Below, in pieces: positions 16,177 through 26,279 of a DNA stretch of 64,000 nucleotides. The notes beneath the pieces were generated by a model. That model did not search any database. It had not been told where the DNA came from and saw only the letters and a list, made by a program, of their open reading frames with translations. The position numbers were made by a program, and so were the translations under genes. The stretch is from Oscillospiraceae bacterium (GTDB lineage: Bacteria > Bacillota_A > Clostridia > Oscillospirales > Oscillospiraceae). The stretch's first letter is position 1, and every line of letters starts with the position of its first letter. The stretch lies in contig SVLP01000006.1 of the NCBI GenBank assembly GCA_015067895.1, positions 27,832 to 91,831 on the forward strand, in the 5' to 3' direction.

Positions 16177-19100
16177 TTACTCAGCGGCGGGGAAGATGGC
16201 CAGGCCGTTGATGTCCAGACCGCTGCCCAGAATGTCCACAGCCTCGACGTTGCCGTCCATATCCATGGTGTAGATATTGTGGCCGGCATCGGTCAGGTAG
16301 AAGAGCTCGCTGGAGGCGTCGTAGCTGACATCGGTGGCACCATCGACCAGGCTGACCTCGAAGCCCTCCAGCATGACCTGGCGGTCATCGAGGTACTTGT
16401 CGGAATACTTCATCATCTTCGGCGCGGAGGAGTAGTAGTCGTTGCCGAAGGTGTAGACGGCACCGTCGATGCAGGTGACGCCGGTCAGGGTGCAGTAGTC
16501 GCTGTCCATCATGTAGTTGGTGTAGTAGTTGAAGTCGTTGGGGTTCAGCTTGTCCATCTGGAACTGGAAGATGTAGAAGCCGGAGGTGGCGTAGATCATG
16601 TTGTTCACAGGATCATAGGCCAGACCGCTGGGGGGGCTGAACAGGTACAGCTGACCCATGGAGGTGGTCTGCTGGGTGGTCAGGTCGAAGCGGTACAGGT
16701 AGTAGGCGAAGTTGGAATCCGTGATGAAGTAGATGCAGCCATCGCCGGCAGTCATGGCCTTGATGGTGCTGCCGCCGCTCATGGAAGTCACGACCTCGGC
16801 GGTCTGTGCGGGCAGGGCGGGGTTGAACTGAATCAGGGAGTCCATCTTGGCGGAGATGGTGTAGGCGGTGCTCTGGGGGCCGGTCAGCTCCAGAACGGTG
16901 ATGACACACTGGTTGGTGACACCGGTCTGGTTGCTCTTGACGGTGATGGTGGCCTTGCCGGGGGCAACGCCGGTGACCAGACCGGTCTCGTCCACGGTGG
17001 CGATGGTCTCGTCGGAGGAGCTCCAGGACAGGCTGGTATCCAGCGCATTGGAGGGACGGGCAGCACCGATCAGCTGGGCGGTATCACCCACAGCCACGCG
17101 GCCTGCGGTCTTGTTGAGGATGATGCCGTTGACGGGAGCAGCGGGGATCTCCTCGGCCTCGGGGATGAAGGCCAGCAGACCCAGGTAGACATCGCCGTAC
17201 TTGATGGGGGAACCGGCGCGCAGGTCCAGGCTGATGCCGTCCAGGTAGGAGGCAGCAGGCTCGTCACCCAGCTGAACCATGTACATACCGTAGGAGCGAT
17301 AGACGTACTGGTCATCGGAGGTGGCATAGAGGTACAGACGGTCGGTGCCGAAGTCGTAGGTCATCTGGGTGTTGTACTGGGCATTGCCGTAGTAGGTCTC
17401 GCCGGTATGGACGCCGCCATTGATGGTGGTGTACTCGGTCAGTGCGCCGGAGGTCTTGTCCAGAGTGTAGATGGTGGCGGTACCTGCGTAGACATCGTGG
17501 CTGCCGCCGGCGGCATACAGGGTGCCCTCGTCGTCACAGGCCAGGGCATAGACGGGGGTGCTGAAGTCCAGGGTGGCCACGGTGGTCAGCTGACCGTTGT
17601 CCAGGTTGATGGTGACCAGCTCGCCGGGATGCTGCTCGCTGACGGAATTGGCGTGGTCATAGTTGCTGGGCAGGGTCAGACCGTACATGGTGCCGGTGGT
17701 GTAGTCCATGGCCATGCCGGTGACCTGATACTTGGTGTAGTCCAGATTGGCCTCGCCCAGGAGCTTGTAATCGCTGGGAACGTCGGCGTTGATGCGCATG
17801 AACTGGCCCTTGTCGTTGAAGGCGTAGAAGTAGCCGTCGTAGTAGGTGCCGGTGCGCAGGGAGTAGACGGCGATCATGCTCTCACCGACGGTGGTGTGAC
17901 GCAGATCGTAGTCGTTGCCGTGGAGCCAGAAGTCGTAGTACTGGGAGCCGCCCTCGTCGGAGTTCAGGAAGGCCACGAACGCACCGGCGGACTCCTTGAC
18001 GGTGACCTCGATGGAGTCGGTGAAGGGGCCGCCGTAGGTGGCCTCGTCCTTGTTGGTGATGGAGACAGTGACGGTGGCGGTGCCGACGCCATTGTAGGTC
18101 ATGGTGCCGTTGCGATCCACGGAGACGACGCTCTCATCGGAGGAAGTCCAGGTTCTGGTTCGGACGGTGGGACGGGCGGGGACGGTGACGGTGCTCAGGG
18201 TGAAGGAGCCGCCCTTCAGGCCGGTGATGGCATCGCCATTGGTGATGTCGATGGACTCGACGGGCAGAACCTTGGTCTCAGGCTCGCTGTCGGGGATGGC
18301 GAACATGACGGTCTGCTGGGCACCCTGCTTGCTGCATACATCGCCCATGTCGACCACATTGGCCATCTCCCACTCGTACTGGGGCATCTGCACCATGCAC
18401 AGGGGAGAATTGCCTGCGCCGTCACAGGGGTTCCAGTAGATGACATCGGTGTTGTAGTCGTAGAACATGGCCTCGTAGAAGGCGGAGTAGGGATCACCGC
18501 TGCCGATGTGGATCTTTTTGGTGGTCAGGGTGTCGGGATCGATGGTGTACAGGCTGGCCACGGCGTCGGAGATGACGATGGTGCCGTCACGGGTGACACA
18601 CAGGGCGGGGATGTAGACGCCGCCGGACAGGTCGCCGTTGGGCTGGCCCAGCATATCCACCTCGCCGGTCTCCAGGTCGATGATGCCCAGACCGCCGACG
18701 TACTTGTTCTCGACACAGTACATGCGGCCGGTGTTGTAGTCGAAGCCCAGAGCGGTGATCTCCAGATCCTCGGCGAAGCCGATCCGCTCGGGCTCGCCGA
18801 TGATGGTCTCGGCGGGAGTTGCACCCTGGGTGACCTTGCTGCGGTACAGCTCGGTGCCCTGGTGGATGGTGTTGTTCTCCTCAAAGGCGGCGGACAGGGT
18901 GGTATAGACGTAGCCGTTGTAGTAGGTGCCGCCGCTCCAGAAGGAGCCGAAGCTGCCGATGGTGGTGGTGTCGTGGGGGTTCTTGTCGGAGTAGGTGACC
19001 CAGATGGAGCTGTTGGTGGGGTTGCCCTGGTTGGCAGCCACGAAGCCGTACAGCTCATCCTCAGAGGGCACGATCTGCACCTGACAGGTGACGGTCTTAG

Positions 19101-22100
19101 TGCCGGGAGCGGGATCGACCCAGATCCAGTTGCCGTCGATGACATCCCAGTAGCCGTCGAGCATCATGTCAGCGGAGGCGGTGATGGTGGCAGTGCCCTC
19201 AGCCAGAGCGGTGACGAAGCCGTACTCATCGACGATGGCCAGCTCCTCGTTCTCGGAGGCCCAGGTCACGTCAGCGGGCTCGGCGTTCCAGGGAGTCCAC
19301 TTGATGGTCAGACGCTTGGTCTGGCCCTCCACCAGCTGCAGCAGCTGGGGCTGGATCTCCATGTTGGTGGGCTCGACGCCCATGGTGAACAGGTCGGACT
19401 CCAGCTCGTTGGGAACGAACAGGGCGGTCTGACCGCCGGGGCCGTAGGTACCGACCTCGGTGCACTTGGCGGTCTCCAGGTCAACGGTGTAGGTCACATT
19501 GACATTGTCGTAGTAGATGCCGTTGGGAACCTGGGAGTGGGCGTACCAGTACATGGTGTCAGTGTTGTGGTCGTAGCCCATGGACTGGATGACGTTGGTG
19601 CCGCCGTAATTGGGATAGTAGACGAAGTCGGTGGTGCCGATCTCGGTGACCCGGACGACATTGGTGCCGAGCTCATCGTCCCATTCCACGGTCTTGCCGA
19701 TGGAGTAGAGGATGCCGTTGGTGTCGATGCCGTAGGCGTCGCCCTCGGTGGTGATGCCCAGGGTCAGCAGGTCGCTGGCCTTGCCGGTACCGGCGATGCG
19801 GGCGATGGGCTGGACGGTGACAGCACCGTAGTTGGTGAACTTGATGTTGAACAGGGCGTTGTAGCCGTCGTCATGGCCGTCGTTGTTCTGGTCGCCCTGA
19901 TACAGCCAGCCCACAGCCAGCAGGGAGTCGGTGGCGTCGGTCTCGGAGGTGATGCCATAAGCTTCGGACAGGGTGCCGGAGTGATCCAGAGCCATGTCGT
20001 AGAGCACCCAGACGCCGTAGTCGCCGATCTGACCACGGTTCTCGCACAGAACCTGGCTGGACCAGTAGGAGCCGCCGGGAGTCACCAGCTCGATGTGACC
20101 GGTGGCAGTGCTCTGGGCGATGATGTAGCCGTTGACGAACTCGGCAGAGTAGTAGCGGTTGGCGGAATCGAAGGTCTCGTTGCGGGGGTCGGAGAAGTCG
20201 GCCTTGTTGACGGAGAACCAGCCGCCCTCGACCAGCGCGGCGTCGAAGGTCTCGCAGCCGTACAGACGGCTGTCATCCAGCTTCTGGGGCTTGGGACGGG
20301 CGTTGTTCTGCTCGCCCAGGTTCAGGAAGGCGTCGATCTCGGTCTCGTTGACGGCGTAGTCGGCGGCAACAATGGAGAAGGAATTGCCGAAGCCGGTGAT
20401 GTCGAAGGTGTAGCTCAGAGTCTCACCGGGGACGTTCTCCAGCTCGTACTTGCCCATGATGCGGCCGTCGTTGCTCAGGAAGATGACGGCAGCCAGCTTC
20501 TCGTTCTCCAGGATGTCCAGCTTCAGATAGGTGCGCTCGCCCTCGAAGACCAGGCTCTCCTGCAGCTGAGAGGCGTTCAGGATCTGGGGAGCGGTGTTAT
20601 CCATGGTCAGCTGGAAGGACAGGGTGTCGTCGATGATGTCGTCGCCGTCGTCCAGCCAGGCCTCGGCCTTGTAGGTGACGGTGGTGCCGTCGGGCAGAGC
20701 CTGACCGGAAGCAGTCTTGCCGTCCCACAGCTCGCCGTAGGCGGCCTGGAGGAAGGTGGGGATAATCATGCCGTAGGAGGCGTTGTAGTGGGTCTTTGCC
20801 AGGTAGACACCCTCCAGGGTATGGTAGACCTCACCGGTCTCGTTGTCGGTGACGGTGAAGTTCATCTGCTTGGTGTTGCGCAGCTGACCGAAGTCGATCT
20901 CGAACAGGGGGTTGGCGTAGCTGAGGTAGTTGTACTCCTCGCCGGAGCGGCCGTTGCGGAAGTAGGGATTGAAGCCAATGTCGGAGTAGTTGGCGAAGAT
21001 GTTGGTGGGATACAGGCTGTAGGAGCCCAGATCGTCACGGTCGAAGACGTCGGCGTCAGACCAGTCGCCGTAGAAGCCCACGATGGGCATGGTCAGGCGG
21101 ATGGGCTCGGCGTTCTCGGCATCCAGACCGACCTCGGTGGCGTACAGGTAGCCCTCGACGTAGATGCCGTTGGGGAACTGCTCCAGGTAAGCCTTATCGG
21201 TCTCGGTCAGGACGATCTCGCCGGACAGCTTGACGGTCTCACCGGCGGGGACGGTGACCTGGTCGGCGGGAGCGGTGATCTTGGCCAGCAGGTCAACATT
21301 GACGCTCAGCTCGGCGCAGTAGTCGGTGATGACCTTGGCGTCGGCAGCGTCCACAGTGCCGTCGGAGTTGACGTCCAGGTAGGCATAGTGGGCATTCTGC
21401 TCGTCGATCAGCAGGCCGCCGCTGACATGGCGCAGGATGACACGGGCGTCGGCGGTGGTGATGGCACCGTCGTCGTTGAAGTCGTAGCACAGGACATCTG
21501 CGTCGGTCGCGGTGCCGACGGTGACCTCAGCCTCCAGAGCATAGGGCGCGTTGCCGATGAACATCTCGGAGACGATGGTCTCGGTCAGCAGGGAGCTGGA
21601 GAAGGCGTAGGTCTTGGGGGCGTCAGACAGGTTGGTGATCTCGAAGGAGAACCGGTAGACGCCGTTGCGGGCGGGATCGTCGCCGAACTCGACCTTGGGA
21701 CGGGATTCGGAGGCGGCGGGGTTGGAAAGGTAGCTCTGGGCAGTGGTGGCTCTGACCAGATCCACAAGACCCGCACCCTGGTTTCTGGGGGAATACTCCA
21801 GACCGTTGGGGTGGATGATGGGGTCGGCGGTGGACATCATGATCTGGGCGGCGACCCTGCGCTGCTCGGCGCCGGTCAGCTCAGGCATAGTCTCCTCCAG
21901 ATACTGCAGCAGGACGGCCATGGCACCGGTGACCTGGGGGGTAGCCATGGAGGTGCCGCTCATGTAGCCGTAGTAGGAGCCGGAGATGGCGGGATCGGTG
22001 GCGGAGAAGATGTTGCCGCCGACACCGGTGATCTCGGGCTTCAGCTTCAGGTCGGGGGTGACGCCCCAGCTGGAGAAGTCGGACATCATGGTGTCGGAGA

Positions 22101-23889
22101 TGAACTGCTTGGAATCTGCATCGCAGACGGTCAGTTCCTTGACCTCTGCGGCAGCCATGGCCTGACCGGCAGCTCTGGAGACGGAGACACAGGGGATATG
22201 GCCCGCGCCGTCGTTGATCTGCATCAGGAAGTTGCCTGCGGTGTTGTTGTAGATGACACAGCCGATGGCACCCTTGGCCTGGGCCAGAGCCTGCTTCTCA
22301 GGGAAGGAGGTGGTGCCGCGGGAGATGACGGCGATCTTGCCGGTGACATCGATGTTCTCGTAATCCTCGGGTGCGCCGATGCCGGGAACCATCACGTACT
22401 CCAGAGTCTCGTTGCGGAACTTCTGGATGAACATGGTGTCGGCGGAGGTGGCGGTGTCCTGGAAGCCGTAGTCAACGCCGTCAACGGTGAAGTAGAGCAT
22501 CACGTCGCCGTTGTTGTTGGCGGAGGCCACGGTCAGGGAGGAGGAATAGGTGGAGGGGGTGCCCACCAGACCGATGTCGGGGTTGCGGATCAGGGACATG
22601 TCACCGCCCCACAGGTTCATGAAGGCGTTGTTGGTGTCATTGCCTGCGGCGATGATGACCTGAACCTCGGAATTCAGGAACAGATTCATGGCCTCCAGCA
22701 TGGCATCATCGGGATCGGTGAAGCCTGCGGCTGCGCCCAGGGACAGGTTGGCAGCGTCCACATCCAGACGGATGCAGTCCTCCAGGGCGGCCATGATGGT
22801 GGCCCAGTCGGCACCGCCGCCGCTCTGGAACACCTGCATGACGACCAGCTGGGCATCGGGAGCCATGCCCTTGACGGTGCTGCCCTCCACGGCGTTGGCG
22901 GCGGAGATACCGGCAACGTGGGTGCCGTGGTCGGAGCCTGCGTAGGTGTTGCTGACATCAAAGTCGCCGCGGGCGTAGTTGAAGGCGAAGGGGATCTTGT
23001 TGCTCTTGTAGCTGACGTTGAGCATGTGGGTCATCTGGGAAGCATTCAGGGTGTCCCAGATCTCCTCAACGCCCTCGCGGGTCATGGGATCGTCCAGCTT
23101 GTCCTCGGACATGGGCTGGAAGGAGGGGTGGGACTCCAGGATGCCGGTGTCCAGGATGGCGATGCGCATACCCTTGCCGGTGAAGCCGGACTCGTTGAGG
23201 ATGTCAGCACCGATCATGGTGGAGGAGTTGCCGGTCAGGGGGCTCAGCTCCTGCTCGCCCATGTCCTCGGGCAGAGCGAAGGTGGGAGCCACATAGACGG
23301 ACTTGACGCCCTCCATGGCCTCCAGACGGGCCTTGTTGGCATACTTGGTCTCCACGGAGAAGCCGGTGGTACCGATGGTGTAGGTGTAGCCCATGACCAT
23401 GTCCTTGCCCAGGACGCGCTTGACCTGAGCCTTGACGGCATTCAGAGTGGTCTCCTGGGTGCTCTTGTGGGCATTGACGGAGGCAGTCTGGGCAGCGATC
23501 TCACCGGCAGAGAACTTGGACAGCAGGGGAGCGTCCTCGGTGACCACGATGAAGGTCACGGTCTCATCGGCGGCGTAGAGCTCATACTCCTCAGTCTTGC
23601 TGAAGGCGGTATCGCCCTGGGACTCGTACTTGGTCAGCTCGCCCTCGGTGGCGGACTGGATCAGAGCGGAGCCTGCGATGCCGGTCTGGGTGGGCTCCAC
23701 GGGAGCGGAGGCACCGCCCAGGGTCATGGGGCCGGTCAGGGACAGAGACTCGGCAGGGTTGGCGGCGATCAGGGAGCCGGACTCGCTGGGAGCGGCGGTG
23801 AAGCCGGACTGGAGGGCCATGGCATTGGCGGGGATCAGACCAAAGACCATCACGACGGCCAGGATCAGGGAAAGAAATCTTTTGTTCAT
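16177..23889 (-). CDS. Giant secreted subtilase with internal dockerin and Big_2 domains
   Basis: A 2,570-residue S8 serine protease with a signal peptide (1-25, ending NAMA). An inhibitor-like propeptide region precedes the catalytic domain: Asp246 (ILDTG), His321 (DHGTHVAG) and Ser645 (SGTSMATP), approximate numbers. A PA-type insert lies between His and Ser (about 510-590). A dockerin (about 796-863; DFNDDGAITTADA and DVNSDGTVDAADA) interrupts the Fn3-like domain after the catalytic domain. Later come propeller-like segments and three bacterial Ig-like (Big_2) domains near 1495-1560, 1885-1955 and 2255-2335. No SLH domain is present; the gene directly upstream in the same operon (16-base gap) encodes a cohesin-like/SLH protein that could anchor it. 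All triad residues are intact. Likely extracellular protein degradation. Confidence 0.9.
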   Translation of the reverse strand: MNKRFLSLILAVVMVFGLIPANAMALQSGFTAAPSESGSLIAANPAESLSLTGPMTLGGASAPVEPTQTGIAGSALIQSATEGELTKYESQGDTAFSKTEEYELYAADETVTFIVVTEDAPLLSKFSAGEIAAQTASVNAHKSTQETTLNAVKAQVKRVLGKDMVMGYTYTIGTTGFSVETKYANKARLEAMEGVKSVYVAPTFALPEDMGEQELSPLTGNSSTMIGADILNESGFTGKGMRIAILDTGILESHPSFQPMSEDKLDDPMTREGVEEIWDTLNASQMTHMLNVSYKSNKIPFAFNYARGDFDVSNTYAGSDHGTHVAGISAANAVEGSTVKGMAPDAQLVVMQVFQSGGGADWATIMAALEDCIRLDVDAANLSLGAAAGFTDPDDAMLEAMNLFLNSEVQVIIAAGNDTNNAFMNLWGGDMSLIRNPDIGLVGTPSTYSSSLTVASANNNGDVMLYFTVDGVDYGFQDTATSADTMFIQKFRNETLEYVMVPGIGAPEDYENIDVTGKIAVISRGTTSFPEKQALAQAKGAIGCVIYNNTAGNFLMQINDGAGHIPCVSVSRAAGQAMAAAEVKELTVCDADSKQFISDTMMSDFSSWGVTPDLKLKPEITGVGGNIFSATDPAISGSYYGYMSGTSMATPQVTGAMAVLLQYLEETMPELTGAEQRRVAAQIMMSTADPIIHPNGLEYSPRNQGAGLVDLVRATTAQSYLSNPAASESRPKVEFGDDPARNGVYRFSFEITNLSDAPKTYAFSSSLLTETIVSEMFIGNAPYALEAEVTVGTATDADVLCYDFNDDGAITTADARVILRHVSGGLLIDEQNAHYAYLDVNSDGTVDAADAKVITDYCAELSVNVDLLAKITAPADQVTVPAGETVKLSGEIVLTETDKAYLEQFPNGIYVEGYLYATEVGLDAENAEPIRLTMPIVGFYGDWSDADVFDRDDLGSYSLYPTNIFANYSDIGFNPYFRNGRSGEEYNYLSYANPLFEIDFGQLRNTKQMNFTVTDNETGEVYHTLEGVYLAKTHYNASYGMIIPTFLQAAYGELWDGKTASGQALPDGTTVTYKAEAWLDDGDDIIDDTLSFQLTMDNTAPQILNASQLQESLVFEGERTYLKLDILENEKLAAVIFLSNDGRIMGKYELENVPGETLSYTFDITGFGNSFSIVAADYAVNETEIDAFLNLGEQNNARPKPQKLDDSRLYGCETFDAALVEGGWFSVNKADFSDPRNETFDSANRYYSAEFVNGYIIAQSTATGHIELVTPGGSYWSSQVLCENRGQIGDYGVWVLYDMALDHSGTLSEAYGITSETDATDSLLAVGWLYQGDQNNDGHDDGYNALFNIKFTNYGAVTVQPIARIAGTGKASDLLTLGITTEGDAYGIDTNGILYSIGKTVEWDDELGTNVVRVTEIGTTDFVYYPNYGGTNVIQSMGYDHNTDTMYWYAHSQVPNGIYYDNVNVTYTVDLETAKCTEVGTYGPGGQTALFVPNELESDLFTMGVEPTNMEIQPQLLQLVEGQTKRLTIKWTPWNAEPADVTWASENEELAIVDEYGFVTALAEGTATITASADMMLDGYWDVIDGNWIWVDPAPGTKTVTCQVQIVPSEDELYGFVAANQGNPTNSSIWVTYSDKNPHDTTTIGSFGSFWSGGTYYNGYVYTTLSAAFEENNTIHQGTELYRSKVTQGATPAETIIGEPERIGFAEDLEITALGFDYNTGRMYCVENKYVGGLGIIDLETGEVDMLGQPNGDLSGGVYIPALCVTRDGTIVISDAVASLYTIDPDTLTTKKIHIGSGDPYSAFYEAMFYDYNTDVIYWNPCDGAGNSPLCMVQMPQYEWEMANVVDMGDVCSKQGAQQTVMFAIPDSEPETKVLPVESIDITNGDAITGLKGGSFTLSTVTVPARPTVRTRTWTSSDESVVSVDRNGTMTYNGVGTATVTVSITNKDEATYGGPFTDSIEVTVKESAGAFVAFLNSDEGGSQYYDFWLHGNDYDLRHTTVGESMIAVYSLRTGTYYDGYFYAFNDKGQFMRINADVPSDYKLLGEANLDYTKYQVTGMAMDYTTGTMYGLTLPSNYDHANSVSEQHPGELVTINLDNGQLTTVATLDFSTPVYALACDDEGTLYAAGGSHDVYAGTATIYTLDKTSGALTEYTTINGGVHTGETYYGNAQYNTQMTYDFGTDRLYLYATSDDQYVYRSYGMYMVQLGDEPAASYLDGISLDLRAGSPIKYGDVYLGLLAFIPEAEEIPAAPVNGIILNKTAGRVAVGDTAQLIGAARPSNALDTSLSWSSSDETIATVDETGLVTGVAPGKATITVKSNQTGVTNQCVITVLELTGPQSTAYTISAKMDSLIQFNPALPAQTAEVVTSMSGGSTIKAMTAGDGCIYFITDSNFAYYLYRFDLTTQQTTSMGQLYLFSPPSGLAYDPVNNMIYATSGFYIFQFQMDKLNPNDFNYYTNYMMDSDYCTLTGVTCIDGAVYTFGNDYYSSAPKMMKYSDKYLDDRQVMLEGFEVSLVDGATDVSYDASSELFYLTDAGHNIYTMDMDGNVEAVDILGSGLDINGLAIFPAAE

Positions 23890-23905
23890 AGCGTTACCTC
23901 CCTCA

Positions 23906-24916
23906 TTAATCCTGTGCGGTCAGCAGACGCTGAACCATGATGCAGATCTGAGCACGGGTGGTGGTGTTCTCAGGGGACAGAGTGGTCGCGCTGGTGCCGT
24001 TGACGACGCCGGAGGCGACGGCCCACTTGAATGCATCGACAGCGTAGGGCTGAACCTTGTTCAAGTCGGTGTAGGCGGACAGGTCGGTGGTCTTGGTCAC
24101 ATCGTAACCCATGTACTTGGCGAAGCGGTACAGGAAGGTGACCAGCTCCTGACGGGTCAGAGACTTGCCGGGGGCGAACAGATGCTCGCTGACACCGTTG
24201 GTGATGCCATTGGCAACGGCCCAGACCACGGGGGCGGTGTAGAACTCGCCTGCGGGGACATCGTTGAAGGCGGGGGCACCCTCCACGGCGGGGGAGCCTG
24301 CGATGCGATACAGGATGGTGACCATCATGGCCCGGTTCAGCTCAGTGTTGGGGCCGAACATGGTCTGGGACATGCCGTTCATGTAGCCCTTTGCCACCAT
24401 GTAGTCCACAGCCTCGTGGATCTCGGGCAGCATGTTCTGCATATCCACGAACTGGGCGCTGGGGCAGGTGCTGGTTTCCTGGCTCAGGTCGGCCTCGACG
24501 CCGGTGATGTAGCTGCTGCCGTCGATGGCGACGACGGAGTCACCGCTGCCGGTGAAGGTCAGGGTGAACAGCACACCCTCGCTGGCGGCGTCGGCGTTGG
24601 CGAAGGCCAGGATGACCTTGCCGCTCACGGGGTTGACGGACAGGGTGACCTGGTCGGGGTCTGCCCATGCGGCGCCGATCTCGGCGCCCGCATAGGTCAG
24701 CTTTGCGGCGTCGTAGGTCACGACCAGCTTGCCGTCGGCAACGGTCTGGGATTCCGTCGCAAGGATCTGAACCTGCAGGGAACCCGGCTCGGCTGCGTAG
24801 GAGACGCGCAGCGCGATCGGGGACTCATTTTCCGCGGCCATGGCGGTGACGCTCAGGTTACTCACGAGCATCACGAGGGCCAGCAGGAGAACGAGCCATT
24901 TTCTGGTGTTTCTCAT
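23906..24916 (-). CDS. Cohesin-like domain plus three SLH repeats, surface anchor
   Basis: A 336-residue secreted protein: signal peptide (1-27), then a beta-sandwich of about 110 residues with cohesin features (KLVVTYDAAKLTYAG, VSGKVILAFANADAASEGVL, FTLTFTGS), then three SLH repeats (about 155-336; FNDVPAGEFYTAPVVWAVAN and similar). SLH domains hold proteins on the cell wall. A cohesin would bind the dockerin of the subtilase encoded 16 bases downstream. Cohesin assignment is by pattern and context, not proven. ATG 24916 follows AAGGGAGGT; the longer frame has no ribosome binding site. Confidence 0.78.
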   Translation of the reverse strand: MRNTRKWLVLLLALVMLVSNLSVTAMAAENESPIALRVSYAAEPGSLQVQILATESQTVADGKLVVTYDAAKLTYAGAEIGAAWADPDQVTLSVNPVSGKVILAFANADAASEGVLFTLTFTGSGDSVVAIDGSSYITGVEADLSQETSTCPSAQFVDMQNMLPEIHEAVDYMVAKGYMNGMSQTMFGPNTELNRAMMVTILYRIAGSPAVEGAPAFNDVPAGEFYTAPVVWAVANGITNGVSEHLFAPGKSLTRQELVTFLYRFAKYMGYDVTKTTDLSAYTDLNKVQPYAVDAFKWAVASGVVNGTSATTLSPENTTTRAQICIMVQRLLTAQD

Positions 24917-25299
24917 AGGTTTACCTCCCTTGAGTGATTTTCCGGGATTTGAAGGAAATCCTGCTTTTGTGAAAGCGGAAATCGCAGATTTGCAACAGAA
25001 ACCACCATATTCTGAAACAAACCTTAACATTTCCCGGAATTGCTTCTATTATATGGTATTGCAGGGGATTGTCAAGAGATTTTCAGGTTCAATCTGTATA
25101 AATTTGAATAAGAATTATTTGCAAATAGATAAGTACCATAATCAACCTTGGAAGGTGGGAAATATCGGAAATTTTCAGGGATTTTCAGGAAGAATTTTAG
25201 GAGATATATGCATTGTATCAAAGATATTATTTCGCTATAATAAAACGGTTGGGCGGGTTCTGGAAATCCGCTCTCAAAAATTACCAAGGAGGTAAACAA
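24917..25299. promoter_or_regulatory. Divergent control region between the two surface operons
   Basis: This 383-base AT-rich gap separates mirror-image operons. Leftward promoter on the minus strand: TTGACA (25070-25075), 16-base spacer, TATAAT (25048-25053). Rightward promoter: TTGTAT (25213-25218), 17-base spacer, TATAAT (25236-25241). Between them ATTTTCAGG occurs three times in the same direction (25079, 25171, 25181), possible binding sites of a shared regulator. Confidence 0.75.
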
Positions 25300-26265
25300 A
25301 TGAAGAGATTCACATCATTGCTTCTTTGCATGGTGCTGGTGCTGTCGCTGTTCTGCGTGAACGCGGCGGCTGCAGAGACCACCTGCATCGAAGCCCGTGC
25401 CACGGTCGTCGATGACGGCACCGTGACGGTGGTGGTCACCGCCAAGGAGCCCACCGCCAACGCCCGGCTGACCGTGGGCTTCGACTCCGACTACCTGACC
25501 TATACCGGTTATGAGACGGCCTTTGCCGTCCACTCCGTCAAGGCCGAGGAGGAGCAGCTGACCATCGGTCTGGCCAACGCCACCGCCAACGCCGTTCCCG
25601 CAGGCGGCGAGCTGGTCAAGGTCAGCTTTGACATGACCGGCCACTGGGACGAGACTGCCATCGAGATCACCAGCGGCAGCGAGAAGCTGACCGTCGTGGC
25701 AGAGGGCCCCGGCTACCGCTTCGAGGATGTGACCGCTGACCAGTGGTTCTACGAGGCTGTGGAGTACATGGCGTCCGAGGGCTACATCGTCGGGATCTCC
25801 CAGACCCACTTCGGCCCCGCGCTGGACATGAACCGCGCTTCCTTCGTGACCCTGCTGGGCCGCCTGGAGGGCATCGAGAAGGTCAATGCCGAGACCCGCT
25901 TCACCGACGTGCCCGCCGACAGCTTCTACAGCGGCTATGTCAAGTGGGCCGATGAGAAGGACATCGTCAACGGTGTCAGTGAGACCCTGTTCGCTCCCGC
26001 CAACTCCGTGACCCGGGAGCAGATGGTCACCTTCCTGTACCGCTACGTGTTGTCCGAGGGCGTCGACGTCACCGTCACCGATGCCGAGGCCGTGCTGAAC
26101 CGGTTCCCCGATGCCGCATCCGTCAGCGATTGGGCTGTCGATGCATTCGCCTGGGCCATCGACCGGGGCGTCATCAACGGCATGGACGGCGTTCTGGCTC
26201 CCCAGCGCTGCAGCAACCGCGCCCAGGTGGCCGTGATGCTGTACCGGTTCTTCTTTGAGCAGTAA
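25300..26265 (+). CDS. Cohesin-like domain plus three SLH repeats, surface anchor
   Basis: A 321-residue paralogue of the divergent SLH protein: signal peptide (1-25), cohesin-like sandwich (about 26-140; LTVGFDSDYLTYTGYE, LTIGLANATANAVPAGGELV) and three SLH repeats (about 145-321). ATG 25300 has AAGGAGGT upstream; the longer frame begins within the promoter. It is 14 bases from the dockerin-bearing subtilase gene that follows, repeating the gene pairing on the other side of the control region. Likely displays that protease on the cell wall. Confidence 0.78.
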   Translation: MKRFTSLLLCMVLVLSLFCVNAAAAETTCIEARATVVDDGTVTVVVTAKEPTANARLTVGFDSDYLTYTGYETAFAVHSVKAEEEQLTIGLANATANAVPAGGELVKVSFDMTGHWDETAIEITSGSEKLTVVAEGPGYRFEDVTADQWFYEAVEYMASEGYIVGISQTHFGPALDMNRASFVTLLGRLEGIEKVNAETRFTDVPADSFYSGYVKWADEKDIVNGVSETLFAPANSVTREQMVTFLYRYVLSEGVDVTVTDAEAVLNRFPDAASVSDWAVDAFAWAIDRGVINGMDGVLAPQRCSNRAQVAVMLYRFFFEQ

Positions 26266-26279
26266 GGAGGGGCGAGAAC

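Noticed and set aside
16279..23940. A 2,553-codon open frame antisense to the leftward subtilase, and similar giant antisense frames at 26043-32060 and 33722-38320
   Set aside because: They have no ribosome binding site or signal peptide, translate to low-complexity Gly/Val/His/Asp-rich sequence, and arise because the sense genes avoid TTA, CTA and TCA codons. The sense proteins have clear domains.
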